Positions 17,271-27,086 of a DNA stretch of 64,000 nucleotides are shown piece after piece. Numbering within the stretch: position 1 is the first letter of the stretch; every line of letters starts with the position of its first letter. Origin of the DNA: Hamadaea flava (GTDB taxonomy: Bacteria > Actinomycetota > Actinomycetes > Mycobacteriales > Micromonosporaceae); contig NZ_JAMZDZ010000001.1 of the NCBI RefSeq assembly GCF_024172085.1, forward strand, positions 6,758,001-6,822,000, written 5' to 3'. Made by a program: the position numbers and the translations under genes. The notes below the pieces were generated by a model, which was given only the letters and a program-made list of their open reading frames with translations, did not search any database and had not been told where the DNA came from.

Positions 17271-17304
17271 GAAAGCGCCGCCCGGCAAGCCGGGCGGCGC
17301 TTTC
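17271..17304 (+). terminator. Terminator of ctaC-ctaF
   Basis: GAAAGCGCCGCCCGGC and its exact reverse complement are separated by two bases. The strong hairpin ends in TTTC. Confidence 0.85.
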
Positions 17305-17427
17305 GCATTATGCGGCGCTTCTCGTGCGCTGCCGTGGGGTGCTTCATGACCGGCTTCATGATCAGGGGAAGTTTCGCGTTGCTATAGCACCGTGGAATTG
17401 ACCCTGATCATGTAACCGCCGAGCGGA

Positions 17428-18498
<1,071 letters not shown>

Positions 18499-18557
18499 GG
18501 CGGGTCCTCCAGACGAGGCAGGGGCCGACCCGGCTGCGCCGGCGGGTCGTGACGGGA

Positions 18558-18968
18558 TCAGGCCGACGCCGAAGCCTTCTGACGAAGCAGGTCGGCGACG
18601 GTACGCCCGGTGGTCACCGGGTCGAGCGGGTGGGTCAAGGTCGCGGTCACCTTGGCGTACGCGGCAAGCCAGCGGTCGGCGGCGCGGGCGATGACGAGCA
18701 CCGTCGGCGGGGTATCGGCGACCTCGTCGTGCAGCTGCCGGGCGATGCCCATGCCGCCGCCGGGAGACGCCTCCCCGTCCAGCACCAGCAGGTCGATCTC
18801 GTAGTCGTCGATCAGCTTGACGCACTCGGCGTACGTGGACGCGTCGACGAACTCGATGCTCAAGTCGGCGGCGGGGCGTACGCCGATGGCCTGGCGCATG
18901 CTCTCGCGGACCGCCGGATCGTCGCTGTAGAGCAGGACGGTGTGCCGTTGGGTCGGTGCTTCGGTCAT
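18558..18968 (-). CDS. Stand-alone receiver-like protein
   Basis: A 136-residue protein with the alternating strand/helix plan of a response-regulator receiver domain: [16 protein letters not shown], then [20 protein letters not shown] and [19 protein letters not shown]. The acidic pair SDD and the phospho-acceptor-like Asp in LVLDGEA are present. The usual switch Lys before the last helix is not obvious (THPLDP instead of KP). No output domain is present. The partner kinase is unknown. It lies between trpD and CtaG on the same strand. Confidence 0.75.
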   Translation of the reverse strand: MTEAPTQRHTVLLYSDDPAVRESMRQAIGVRPAADLSIEFVDASTYAECVKLIDDYEIDLLVLDGEASPGGGMGIARQLHDEVADTPPTVLVIARAADRWLAAYAKVTATLTHPLDPVTTGRTVADLLRQKASASA

Positions 18969-19016
18969 GTCGAGGGCTCCCGCGCTGTGAGGTACGCGCG
19001 CAGCCGTGCTGCGCCG

Positions 19017-20033
19017 CTAGCTGGTTGCTGCCCGCTGATCGTACTCGGGGGCCTGATGTGGTGTGAGACTGGTCATGTCGGCCGGCTGAGCGGCCGGTGG
19101 CCCGCTCGGTTGCCCGGTGGCCTGCGCGGCCGCATGGCGGGCGGCCTCGGCCTCTTCCCGGTCCAGTTGGCGGTCGACCCGGGCGGCTTCCCGTTCCGAG
19201 GCCCGGATCCACTGCACCACCAGGACTGCGAGCATCGTCACGCTGACCAGCTCACCGCCGGCCCAGAGGATGCCGCCCGCGGTCACCTGGTCCGAAGCGG
19301 GGTTTGCCCAGGTCAGGCCCAGGGACGGGTAGTAGTCGCCGCCGAGGAGGTTCTTCTGCTGCATGATGGTCAGCCCGAGGACGGTGTGAAACGGCACACT
19401 CAGCACCATCAGCAGTGCCCGCCCCGGATACGGCCAGCGCCCCGGCAGCGGGTCCAGGCCCAGGAGCGGCCAGAAGAACAGGCACCCGGTGGCGATGAAG
19501 TGGGCGTGCATGAACTCGTGCAGCCACGGATGCTCCAGCGTCTGCCGGTAGAGGTCGCTGAAGTACAAGACGAACGGGTTCGCCACGAAGATGGCGTACG
19601 CGACCAGGGGAAACGCCAGGACGCGCGCCACCTTGCTGTGCACCGCGCCCAGCAGCAGCGCACGCGGCTTCTTGGGCAACGTCCGCAGGGCGAGGGTGAC
19701 CGGGGCGCCGAGCGCGAGGAAGATCGGCGCGACCATGCCGAGCACCATGTGCTGCACCATGTGCACGCTGACCAGGGTGGTGTCGTACGCCCCGATGCCG
19801 GTCAGGGTGACCAGCGCGATCGAGCCGAGACCGAACCCGACGAACATGATCGTGCGGTTCACCGGCCACTTGTCGCCGCGCGCCTTCAGCCGATGGACGC
19901 CGTAGAGGTAGCAGCCGCCCGTGAGGAGCAGCATCGCGGCGAGCCATCCGTCTACTCTGGTCTGGCTGAGGATCGTGGCCGCCGTGAACGGGGGGAGTTC
20001 GCCCGTGACGGCGTCGATCAGGCTGGGGAACAC
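19017..20033 (-). CDS. Cytochrome c oxidase assembly protein CtaG (caa3 type)
   Basis: A 338-residue membrane protein with about seven helices of the CtaG_caa3 family, thought to help copper insertion into oxidase subunits. His-rich motifs [20 protein letters not shown] near residue 98 and [20 protein letters not shown] near 170 are conserved metal-site candidates. The last 60 residues are a hydrophilic Ala/Gln/Pro tail. The GTG start follows TAGCCT by six bases, the leaderless spacing. It is divergent from ctaE. Confidence 0.9.
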   Translation of the reverse strand: MFPSLIDAVTGELPPFTAATILSQTRVDGWLAAMLLLTGGCYLYGVHRLKARGDKWPVNRTIMFVGFGLGSIALVTLTGIGAYDTTLVSVHMVQHMVLGMVAPIFLALGAPVTLALRTLPKKPRALLLGAVHSKVARVLAFPLVAYAIFVANPFVLYFSDLYRQTLEHPWLHEFMHAHFIATGCLFFWPLLGLDPLPGRWPYPGRALLMVLSVPFHTVLGLTIMQQKNLLGGDYYPSLGLTWANPASDQVTAGGILWAGGELVSVTMLAVLVVQWIRASEREAARVDRQLDREEAEAARHAAAQATGQPSGPPAAQPADMTSLTPHQAPEYDQRAATS

Positions 20034-20039
20034 CCCTTG

Positions 20040-20045
20040 AGGCTA
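20040..20045 (-). promoter_or_regulatory. Leaderless -10 box of CtaG gene
   Basis: TAGCCT on the minus strand, six bases before GTG 20033. Confidence 0.55.
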
Positions 20046-20151
20046 GTCCCGCCGCAGGTGAGCGGCACGTCGGGGCGGTCCGCGGCGAGTGAGCGGATCA
20101 CGACACGCCGCCTTAACAGGCACCCCGACGCCGTTCGATGCTGGTCGAGGA

Positions 20152-20158
20152 TAATAAT
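20152..20158 (+). promoter_or_regulatory. -10 box of ctaE-qcrCAB
   Basis: TAATAAT stands out as AT-rich and ends six bases before GTG 20165, the leaderless spacing. It would drive the four-gene respiratory operon. Confidence 0.55.
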
Positions 20159-20164
20159 GACCGC

Positions 20165-20782
20165 GTGACTGCGGCCCCAGCTATCGCCAAGAGCGGGATC
20201 CACTCGTTGACCAGACCCAACATGGTCAGCGTAGGGACCATCGTCTGGCTCTCGAGTGAACTGATGTTCTTCGCGGCGCTGTTCGCGATGTACTTCTCCA
20301 TCCGCGCGGCGGACTTCAGCATGTGGGAACACCACTTCCCAGTGCTGAACCTGCCTTACGCGCTCACCTTCACGATCATCCTGGTGCTCTCCTCGGTCAC
20401 CTGCCAGATGGGCGTCTTCGCCGCCGAGCGCGGCGACGTGTACGCCCTGCGTCGCTGGTTCACGCTGACCTTCGTGATGGGCCTGGTGTTCGTGCTCGGG
20501 CAGGCGAACGAGTATCGCAACCTGGTGGCGGAGGGCATCAAGATCAACGGCGACGGCTACGGCTCGATGTTCTACCTCACGACGGGGTTCCACGGGCTGC
20601 ACGTCATCGGCGGTCTGCTCGCCTTCGTCATCTACATGATCCGCACCACCCTGGGCCGGTTCACTCCGGCGCAGGCGACCTCGGCCATCGTCGTGTCGTA
20701 CTACTGGCACTTCGTCGACGTCGTGTGGATCGCCCTCTTCTTCATGATCTATCTGCTGGAGCGCCTGGGCGGCCTGTCATGA
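20165..20782 (+). CDS. ctaE: Cytochrome c oxidase subunit III
   Basis: A 205-residue, five-helix subunit of the aa3 oxidase. Conserved features are [17 protein letters not shown] near residue 28, the [11 protein letters not shown] motif near 140 and [15 protein letters not shown] near 177. The GTG 20165 gives the standard actinobacterial length and follows a TAATAAT box. The stop overlaps the qcrC start as ATGA, so the operon continues directly into the bc1-type complex. Confidence 0.95.
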   Translation: MTAAPAIAKSGIHSLTRPNMVSVGTIVWLSSELMFFAALFAMYFSIRAADFSMWEHHFPVLNLPYALTFTIILVLSSVTCQMGVFAAERGDVYALRRWFTLTFVMGLVFVLGQANEYRNLVAEGIKINGDGYGSMFYLTTGFHGLHVIGGLLAFVIYMIRTTLGRFTPAQATSAIVVSYYWHFVDVVWIALFFMIYLLERLGGLS

Positions 20783-21669
20783 CCCGGCGTGCCTCGGATG
20801 CAGACGACAAAGGTATGGCCATGACAACTGAAACCGGCAAGGGCGGCGGACTCACCGCCCGAATGCGGCGGTTGGCGGCGCCGCGTCGGCGAGGCAAGGC
20901 CGCGCGGCGTACGGGTGCCACCATCCGCATGCTCGCGGCGCTGGTCCTCGCGGGCGGTCTGTACGTCGCCGTCGCGCCGGCCACGCAGGCCGCCGACGCC
21001 GCGACGCTGTCGCGCTCGGCCGAGGACGGCAAGGCGCTGTTCGACCAGAACTGCATCACCTGCCACGGCCGCAACGCGCAGGGCGTGGACGGCAAGGGCC
21101 CGAGCCTGATCGGCGTCGGGTCGGCGTCGGTCGAGTTCCAGGTGACCAGCGGCCGGATGCCGGCGGCTCGCCAGGAGGCCCAGATCCCGCGCAAGCGGCC
21201 GTTCTGGTCGGGCGAGGAACTGCAGCAGAACGCCGACTCGCTCGGGCAGTACATCCAGGAGCTCGGCGGCGGACCGCAGCTGCCCGCGACCATCGACGCC
21301 AGCCAGGGCGACGTCGCCAACGGCGGCGCGCTGTTCCGGGTCAACTGCGCCTCCTGCCACGCCTTCTCGGCCGGCGGTGGCGCGCTGTCGTCCGGCAAGT
21401 ACGCCCCCGGCTTGGAAGAGGCGACCGATCGCCAGATGTACGCGGCGATGCTGACCGGACCGCAGAACATGCCGGTCTTCGGTGACAACCAGCTCAGCCC
21501 GCAGGAGAAGCTGGACATCATCGCGTACGTGCAGGGCATGAAGAGCGACCAGGACCCGGGCGGCTGGGGCCTCGGCCGGTTCGGCCCGGTGACCGAGGGC
21601 CTCGCCATCTTCCTGGTGGGCATCGTCGCGCTGGTCTTCGCCACCCTCTGGATTGCGGGGAAGTCATGA
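20779..21669 (+). CDS. qcrC: Cytochrome bc1 complex diheme cytochrome c subunit
   Basis: A 296-residue protein that replaces separate cytochromes c1 and c in actinobacteria, passing electrons from the Rieske centre to CuA of CtaC. It has two C-x-x-C-H haem sites, CITCH near residue 92 and CASCH near 193. A membrane anchor lies near the N-terminus ([18 protein letters not shown]) and another at the C-terminus. Haem-ligand Met candidates follow each site. The ATG 20779 overlaps the ctaE stop; ATG 20821 is an alternative that would drop 14 residues. Confidence 0.94.
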   Translation: MTRRASDADDKGMAMTTETGKGGGLTARMRRLAAPRRRGKAARRTGATIRMLAALVLAGGLYVAVAPATQAADAATLSRSAEDGKALFDQNCITCHGRNAQGVDGKGPSLIGVGSASVEFQVTSGRMPAARQEAQIPRKRPFWSGEELQQNADSLGQYIQELGGGPQLPATIDASQGDVANGGALFRVNCASCHAFSAGGGALSSGKYAPGLEEATDRQMYAAMLTGPQNMPVFGDNQLSPQEKLDIIAYVQGMKSDQDPGGWGLGRFGPVTEGLAIFLVGIVALVFATLWIAGKS

Positions 21670-22808
21670 GCAACCACGAGACCACGGAGGTCCCGGGCGG
21701 CGCGAAGGCCGTCGACCCGACGGACCCCAACCTCACCTACCGGGAGGTCCTCGACGAGGGCCTGCGGCGGGACGAGATCGAGATCGTGCACTACGAGCCG
21801 CAGTTCCCGGTGCCGGGGACCAAGGCCGAGAAGCGGGTGGAGCGCCTCGTCGCCTTCCTGCTCCTGCTGTGCGGCTTGGCCGCGATCGCCTTCGTCGTGA
21901 TCTACGTGTCGCCGCTGGGCCAGCCGAAGGAGTACCACTTCGGCACGACCGCGCAGGACTGGTTCACCCCGCTGCTGGGCTTCACCCTGGGGCTGTCGCT
22001 GTTCGCCATCGGCATGGCGATCCTCGTCTACGGCAAGAAGCTCCTGCCGCACGAGATCGCGATCCAGCAGCGGCACAACGACCCGTCGTCCCCCGAGGAC
22101 CGGGCGCTGGCCGCGGGCACACTAGGCTTCATCGGCAGCGAGTTCAACATCCAGCGCCGGCCGCTCATCAAGGGCGCGCTCGGCCTGGGCGGCCTCGGAC
22201 TCGGCGCGGCCGCGGTGGCGGTGCCGGTCGGCATGCTGCTGAAGGACCCGCACAAGGGCCCGGACGACACCGACCCGTACATGACCACCGGCTGGAACGC
22301 CCAGGTCTTCAACGACGGCAAGCCGGTGCGCATGGTCCTCGAGGACAACACCTACGTACGCCCGGAGGACATCAGCACCGGTGGCCAGATCACGGTCTTC
22401 CCGGGGCTGCCGGGCGGGATCGGCGTCACCAACGAGTTCGCCGACTCCCCGGTGCTGCTCATCCACCTGCGTGACGAAGACGCGCAGACGCTGCGCGACA
22501 ACCTCTACAAGTACCCGGTGAACGCTGAGGACGGCGGGTCGATGTGGAACAACTTCGTGGCGTACTCGAAGATCTGCACGCACGCCGGCTGCCCGGCCAG
22601 CCTCTATGAGCAGCAGACCAACCGGCTGCTCTGCCCGTGCCACCAGTCGCAGTTCCTGATCACCGACAACGCCCGGCCGATCTTCGGCCCGGCCGCTCGC
22701 CGGTTGCCGATGCTCGCCATCGGCGTCGACGATGAGGGATACCTATTCGCGCGGCGCGACTTCGACGTCTCCGTCGGGCCCGCGTACTGGGAGAGGCCAT
22801 CCAAATGA
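21666..22808 (+). CDS. qcrA: Cytochrome bc1 complex Rieske iron-sulfur subunit
   Basis: A 380-residue subunit carrying a 2Fe-2S cluster that takes electrons from menaquinol. The cluster motifs are CTHAGC near residue 311 and CPCHQS near 330. Three membrane segments precede the domain, two near residues 60-80 and 100-120 and a third near 168-190, as in other actinobacterial QcrA. It overlaps qcrC (ATGA) and qcrB (ATGA). ErpA or another carrier would load the cluster. Confidence 0.95.
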   Translation: MSNHETTEVPGGAKAVDPTDPNLTYREVLDEGLRRDEIEIVHYEPQFPVPGTKAEKRVERLVAFLLLLCGLAAIAFVVIYVSPLGQPKEYHFGTTAQDWFTPLLGFTLGLSLFAIGMAILVYGKKLLPHEIAIQQRHNDPSSPEDRALAAGTLGFIGSEFNIQRRPLIKGALGLGGLGLGAAAVAVPVGMLLKDPHKGPDDTDPYMTTGWNAQVFNDGKPVRMVLEDNTYVRPEDISTGGQITVFPGLPGGIGVTNEFADSPVLLIHLRDEDAQTLRDNLYKYPVNAEDGGSMWNNFVAYSKICTHAGCPASLYEQQTNRLLCPCHQSQFLITDNARPIFGPAARRLPMLAIGVDDEGYLFARRDFDVSVGPAYWERPSK

Positions 22809-24406
22809 AGCGACGCAAAGTAGACCTCAAGGCCCTGCCGGGCGCGACGGCCAACGCCGTCGACGAGCGGTTCAAGGTCGCCGGTCCGATCCGGGGGATC
22901 CTCAACAAGGTCTTCCCCGACCACTGGTCGTTCCTGCTGGGCGAGATCGCGTTGTTCTCGTTCATCGTCCTGTTGCTGACCGGCACCTTCATGGCGCTGT
23001 TCTTCGACCCGTCGATGACCGAGGTGACCTACGACGGCTCCTACGTGCCGCTGCGCGGCCAGGAGATGTCCCACGCGTACGCCTCGTCGCTGGACCTGTC
23101 CTTCGACGTCCGCGGTGGTCTGATCATCCGGCAGATGCACCACTGGGCGGCGCTGCTGTTCGTGGCGGCGATCATCGTCCACATGTTCCGGATCTTCTTC
23201 AGCGGCGCGTACCGCAAGCCGCGTGAGACGAACTGGATCATCGGCCTCCTGCTGTTCTGGCTCGCCTTCCTGGAGGGCTTCGCCGGTTACTCGCTGCCGG
23301 ACGACGCGCTGTCGGGCACCGGTCTGCGGATCGCCACGGGCATCATGCTGTCCATCCCGGTCATCGGCACCTGGGTGACCAGCTCGCTGTTCGGCGGGGA
23401 GTTCCCCGGGCACGTGATCCTGGACCGCCTGTACATCGTGCACGTGTTCCTGATCCCGCTGGTGCTGCTGGCCCTGATCACGGTCCACGTCACGCTGGTC
23501 TTCATCCAGAAGCACACGCAGTGGCCCGGCCCGGGCCGGACGAACAGCAACGTCGTCGGCGAGCGGTTCTTCCCGCGCTACGTGATGAAGCAGGGCGGGT
23601 TCTTCATGCTCGTCTTCGCGGTCATCGCGGCGATGGGCGGCCTGTTCCAGATCAACCCGATCTGGCTCTTCGGCCCCTACCGCGCGGCCGTCGTCTCCGC
23701 CGGCAGCCAGCCCGACTGGTACGTCATGTTCCTCGACGGCTCGACCCGGTTGATGCCCGCCTGGGAACTGACCTTCTCCATCGGCAGCCACCAGTACATG
23801 ATCCCCGGCATCTTCTGGCCCACCGTCGTGCTGCCCGGCATCCTGACCGTCCTGCCGATGCTGTGGCCGTTCCTGGAGGCCCGGAAGAACAAGGACAAGT
23901 CGATCCACAACCTGGTGCAGCGGCCGCGGGACGCACCGCAGCGTACGGCGCTGGGCATGATGGCGATCTCGTTCTATGTCGTGCTGCTGATCTCCGGCGG
24001 CAACGACATCATCGCGGACAAGTTCCACATCAGCCTGAACGCGATGACCTGGGCCGGCCGGATCGGTCTGCTGGTGATCCCGCCGCTGGCGTACTACATC
24101 ACCCACCGCATCGCGCTCGGTCTCCAGCAGCACGACCGGGAGGTGCTGGCGCATGGTGTCGAGACGGGCATCATCAAGCGCCTGCCGAACGGCGCCTTCG
24201 TCGAGGTCCACCAGCCGCTCGCGCCGCTGGACGACCACGGTCACCCGGAGGAGCTGCCATACATCGGCTGGACCGTGCCGAAGAAGATGAACCGGCTCGG
24301 GGCGCTCGGCCCGGCGATCCGGGGCTTCTTCCGGCCGATCGAGGTGCCGGTCAAGCCGCAGCTGCCGCCGGCTCCGGAGAAGGACCGCGAGAAGACCAGC
24401 GTCTGA
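22805..24406 (+). CDS. qcrB: Cytochrome bc1 complex cytochrome b subunit
   Basis: A 533-residue membrane subunit with two b haems that oxidises menaquinol. Haem-ligand His occur in [20 protein letters not shown] and [17 protein letters not shown]. The Qo-site motif appears as [13 protein letters not shown] in place of the PEW-containing loop order of mitochondria. A long hydrophilic C-terminal tail after the last helix is typical of actinobacteria. It is the last gene of ctaE-qcrCAB, and a 13-base-stem terminator follows. This subunit is the target of Q203-type inhibitors in mycobacteria. Confidence 0.95.
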   Translation: MKRRKVDLKALPGATANAVDERFKVAGPIRGILNKVFPDHWSFLLGEIALFSFIVLLLTGTFMALFFDPSMTEVTYDGSYVPLRGQEMSHAYASSLDLSFDVRGGLIIRQMHHWAALLFVAAIIVHMFRIFFSGAYRKPRETNWIIGLLLFWLAFLEGFAGYSLPDDALSGTGLRIATGIMLSIPVIGTWVTSSLFGGEFPGHVILDRLYIVHVFLIPLVLLALITVHVTLVFIQKHTQWPGPGRTNSNVVGERFFPRYVMKQGGFFMLVFAVIAAMGGLFQINPIWLFGPYRAAVVSAGSQPDWYVMFLDGSTRLMPAWELTFSIGSHQYMIPGIFWPTVVLPGILTVLPMLWPFLEARKNKDKSIHNLVQRPRDAPQRTALGMMAISFYVVLLISGGNDIIADKFHISLNAMTWAGRIGLLVIPPLAYYITHRIALGLQQHDREVLAHGVETGIIKRLPNGAFVEVHQPLAPLDDHGHPEELPYIGWTVPKKMNRLGALGPAIRGFFRPIEVPVKPQLPPAPEKDREKTSV

Positions 24407-24420
24407 CCGCAGTACGCGAA

Positions 24421-24450
24421 GAGGCCCCCGCCGAATCCGGCGGGGGCCTC
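24421..24450 (+). terminator. Terminator of ctaE-qcrCAB
   Basis: GAGGCCCCCGCCG and its exact reverse complement flank AATC, giving a 13-base stem 15 bases after qcrB. Confidence 0.85.
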
Positions 24451-24484
24451 TCGCTATCCGTAATCCGTAGCGGATCAGGGCGGA

Positions 24485-25327
24485 TCAGGGCTGGTCGGCG
24501 GCCAAGACGGCGGTGGGCAGCCAGGCGGTGACCCGGTCGACGATCGCGCCCGGCGCCTTGGCCCAGCGGAAGTGGTCGAGCGGAGCCCCGGCCTCGGCCT
24601 CGCTCACGTGTACGCGGGTCACCGTGGTCCCCGTGAGCTTGCCCACGAGCAGCTCGATCGTCGGCGGCGGGGTGTACTGGTCGGTGTCGACGCTGATCGC
24701 GAGGACCGGTACGGAGATGTCGCCGAGCCGGTCGGCCACGCCGAGGCGGGGTGCGAACTCGCCGCGCCGGGCGGTGTGCGCCCAGTCCTGGATGACGCCC
24801 CGGGACTGGCGGCCGCCGAAGCCCCAGCCCGGCCAGTGGCCGAGCAGAGCACTGATCGCGCGAATGCCGTTCGCGAACCCCAGTACGCCCAGCGACCGCG
24901 CCCCGAACAGGCGCCACAGCGGCAACCCGGACGCGATCAGGATCAGGCCGTCTACCGGATGCTCAGGGGCGTTCCGGGCGAGGTGGATGACGCTGGCATG
25001 CCCGCCGAGGGAGTGTGCGAACAGGAACGTGCGCCGTCCGGCCCGCAGCTCGGCGGTCGCGGCCAGCACGGCTCCCACGTCGTCGGCGAGGTCGGTCATC
25101 GCGTACCGGGAGGCTCGCGTGGCCCTCGGCCGGCTCTCGCCGGTGCCGCGCAGGTCGGCGACGGCCACTCCGCAGCCGTCGGCGGTCAGGCGTGCGACGA
25201 GCTGGCCGTAGTAGCGGGCGGGCACGCCCATCGCCGGGAAGACGACGAAGAAGGGCGCGTCAGGATCCGCCGCCGGGGAGACACTGACCGAGAGGCGGTC
25301 GCCGTCGCGGTCGAGGAACAACTGCAT
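24485..25327 (-). CDS. Alpha/beta hydrolase
   Basis: A 280-residue serine hydrolase of the alpha/beta fold. The nucleophile elbow is AHSLGGH near residue 105, the acid is the Asp in SVDTDQYTP and the base is the His in PLDHFRWAK. The strand-3/helix-A stretch FVVFPAMGVPARYYGQLV gives the oxyanion region. The substrate is unknown. A TAGGCT box seven bases before the ATG suggests a leaderless mRNA. It is convergent with qcrB. Confidence 0.88.
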   Translation of the reverse strand: MQLFLDRDGDRLSVSVSPAADPDAPFFVVFPAMGVPARYYGQLVARLTADGCGVAVADLRGTGESRPRATRASRYAMTDLADDVGAVLAATAELRAGRRTFLFAHSLGGHASVIHLARNAPEHPVDGLILIASGLPLWRLFGARSLGVLGFANGIRAISALLGHWPGWGFGGRQSRGVIQDWAHTARRGEFAPRLGVADRLGDISVPVLAISVDTDQYTPPPTIELLVGKLTGTTVTRVHVSEAEAGAPLDHFRWAKAPGAIVDRVTAWLPTAVLAADQP

Positions 25328-25334
25328 GGCGACC

Positions 25335-25340
25335 AGCCTA
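25335..25340 (-). promoter_or_regulatory. Leaderless -10 box of alpha/beta hydrolase gene
   Basis: TAGGCT on the minus strand, seven bases before ATG 25327. Confidence 0.6.
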
Positions 25341-25398
25341 GCCGTCAGATGTTACCGACGGGTAGCCCGGTGGGACCGCTCGGCGTCGCCGGGCGGCC

Positions 25399-25680
25399 TC
25401 AGGCGGGGAAGCCGATCGAGAAGGTCTCCTCGAGGTCATGCCGCGAGAACGCCCGGAACGCGATGTGGGTGTCGGTGTTGAGCACACCGGGAGTCTTCGA
25501 GATGCTGCCGGCGATGACCTCGGCGATCTGATCGAACTCCTTCACCCGCACCACGGCGATGAGATCGACGCTGCCTGCCACCGAGTAGACCTCGCTCACC
25601 CCGGGCAGATCGGCCAGCGCCGTGGCGACCTCGGGGATCGAGTCGGTGGCACAGTCGATGAGAACAATCGCGGTGATCAC
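25399..25680 (-). CDS. Lrp/AsnC-type RAM domain protein without DNA-binding domain
   Basis: A 93-residue protein consisting only of the Lrp/AsnC ligand-binding (RAM) domain: MITAIVLIDCATDSIPEVAT then GVSEVYSVAGSVDLIAVVRV and PGVLNTDTHIAF. It lacks the helix-turn-helix, so it probably senses an amino acid or modulates a full-length Lrp protein. Its GTG overlaps the stop of the upstream nucleotidyltransferase gene as GTGA, which couples their translation. The ligand is unknown. Confidence 0.88.
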   Translation of the reverse strand: MITAIVLIDCATDSIPEVATALADLPGVSEVYSVAGSVDLIAVVRVKEFDQIAEVIAGSISKTPGVLNTDTHIAFRAFSRHDLEETFSIGFPA

Positions 25681-26495
25681 GAGCGTGACTCTACTCGCAC
25701 GGTGAGATCCTGCGCGCGTACTGCCCGGCTCAACTGCTCGCCCGCGGCCACCTGCGAGCCCGGCCAGATGACGCAGTCGTGGACGTCACCGTGGACGATC
25801 GCGCCCGCGCCGACGACGCTGCGCCGGACCTCACCGGTGACGACCGCGTCCGGGGCGATCAGGCTCTCCTCGACTTCGAGCAGATTCGCGTGCAGGTAAC
25901 TGCGGGGAGTGCCGCAATCCAGGTAGAGGCCGTGCAGCCGGATCACGTCCAGTGTCCCGGCTGCCTCGGCCGGCCGCCACGCCAGGCGTACCAGATCGCC
26001 ATGGTCGGCGGGCAGGGACGCCGCCGTCGCGGCCGGGAGCAGCGACATGCCCGCGAAGTCGTAGGCGCCGAACTCGCCCTCGCCGCCGACGTGGCGCTGG
26101 CCGAGCATGCGCAGGCGCTCGCCATCCCAGTCCTCGACGAGCGCGGCGATGGTGACGTCGGCGGAGAAGTACGCGTCGGCGTTCATCACCAGGACGGGTC
26201 GGCCGTCGACCCAGTCCCGCAGGTGGCCGACGCTCCCCGCGCTGCCGAGTAGGTCCTTCTCGACGCTGACGTGCGCGCGGTCGCCGACGTGCTCGGCGAC
26301 CTGATCGCCCAGCCAGCAGGCGTTGACCGCGACCCGATCGGGCCCGGCGAGGCCGATCTCGTCCAGCAGCGCGAGCGCGCGGTCCAGCATGGGGATGTTG
26401 CCGACCGGGCAGAGCGCCTTCGGCCGCAGCGTCGTCAGTGGACGGAGGCGGCTGCCTTCGCCCGCGGCGAGCACGATCGCGGCCAGCTCAGCCAT
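25677..26495 (-). CDS. NTP-transferase (sugar-1-phosphate nucleotidyltransferase-like)
   Basis: A 272-residue protein with the nucleotidyltransferase signature AAIVLAAGEGSRLRPLTTLR followed by PKALCPVGN. LVMNADAYF marks the metal-binding Asp region. The C-terminal 60 residues (IAPDAVVTGEVRRSVVGAGA) look like a left-handed beta-helix cap. It would make an NDP-sugar such as GDP-mannose, but the substrate cannot be read from sequence. The start overlaps the NUDIX gene end by eight bases. Confidence 0.87.
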   Translation of the reverse strand: MAELAAIVLAAGEGSRLRPLTTLRPKALCPVGNIPMLDRALALLDEIGLAGPDRVAVNACWLGDQVAEHVGDRAHVSVEKDLLGSAGSVGHLRDWVDGRPVLVMNADAYFSADVTIAALVEDWDGERLRMLGQRHVGGEGEFGAYDFAGMSLLPAATAASLPADHGDLVRLAWRPAEAAGTLDVIRLHGLYLDCGTPRSYLHANLLEVEESLIAPDAVVTGEVRRSVVGAGAIVHGDVHDCVIWPGSQVAAGEQLSRAVRAQDLTVRVESRS

Positions 26496-27054
26496 GGCCG
26501 GGCCGTCGCTCAGCCGAGCCGTGAGTGTGATCCGTGGGGCTGATGCCGTAGTGGCTCAGGAGGCGTCCAGTCGCGACGGTCAGCTTGGGCAGCTCGTCGA
26601 GCGGGTGCCAGGCGGCCTCCCAGACCTCGGCTCCGTCCACCGAGAGCTTGACCCGGTCGGCGTCGACCCGGGCGGTGAACACCGTGTCGACCCAGCGCCC
26701 GTTGGTGTGCACGACCGCGTTCGGCGTCGCCGGGACCAACTGCTCCGGGCGGAACTCGATGCCCGTCTCCTCGGCTGCTTCGCGTACCGCACCTTGGAGC
26801 GGGGTCTCGCCGCGGTCGAGCAGCCCGGCCGGCAACGTCCAGCCCCGGCCCGGGGGCTGCCGCAGCAGCAGAATGCGCTGGACGGGACCGTCGGGATCGG
26901 AGCCGACGTCGAGGATGAGGATCACCGCGCCGATCGTGTACTTCGGCGTGGCGAGGCGTACGAGGCGGAGCCGGAACTTGTGCGGCAGCCGGTAGAAGAT
27001 CCCGTAGCCGAGCGCGGTCAGCCGGGTACGCAGGGCGGAACGGCGTGGGCTCAC
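26488..27054 (-). CDS. NUDIX hydrolase
   Basis: A 188-residue hydrolase of nucleoside diphosphate-linked compounds. The Nudix box is intact: GLLDRGETPLQGAVREAAEE then TGI, near residues 92-114. About 40 basic residues precede the domain. The GTG at 27054 follows a TACAGT box by six bases, giving a leaderless start and the expected length. It begins the operon NUDIX, nucleotidyltransferase, RAM protein, all with overlapping ends. The first two could act on the same class of nucleotide sugars. Confidence 0.9.
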   Translation of the reverse strand: MSPRRSALRTRLTALGYGIFYRLPHKFRLRLVRLATPKYTIGAVILILDVGSDPDGPVQRILLLRQPPGRGWTLPAGLLDRGETPLQGAVREAAEETGIEFRPEQLVPATPNAVVHTNGRWVDTVFTARVDADRVKLSVDGAEVWEAAWHPLDELPKLTVATGRLLSHYGISPTDHTHGSAERRPGHG

Positions 27055-27060
27055 CTGGAG

Positions 27061-27066
27061 ACTGTA
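27061..27066 (-). promoter_or_regulatory. Leaderless -10 box of NUDIX operon
   Basis: TACAGT on the minus strand, six bases before GTG 27054. Confidence 0.55.
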
Positions 27067-27086
27067 GCGAATACCGGGCCGCGGCC

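Noticed and set aside
17315-17427. ATGATCAGGGG ... CCCTGATCATG in the gap after ctaF
   Set aside because: It shares GATC words with the repeat family but lacks the GGACACGACACGCC core and the hairpin, so it was not counted as a copy.
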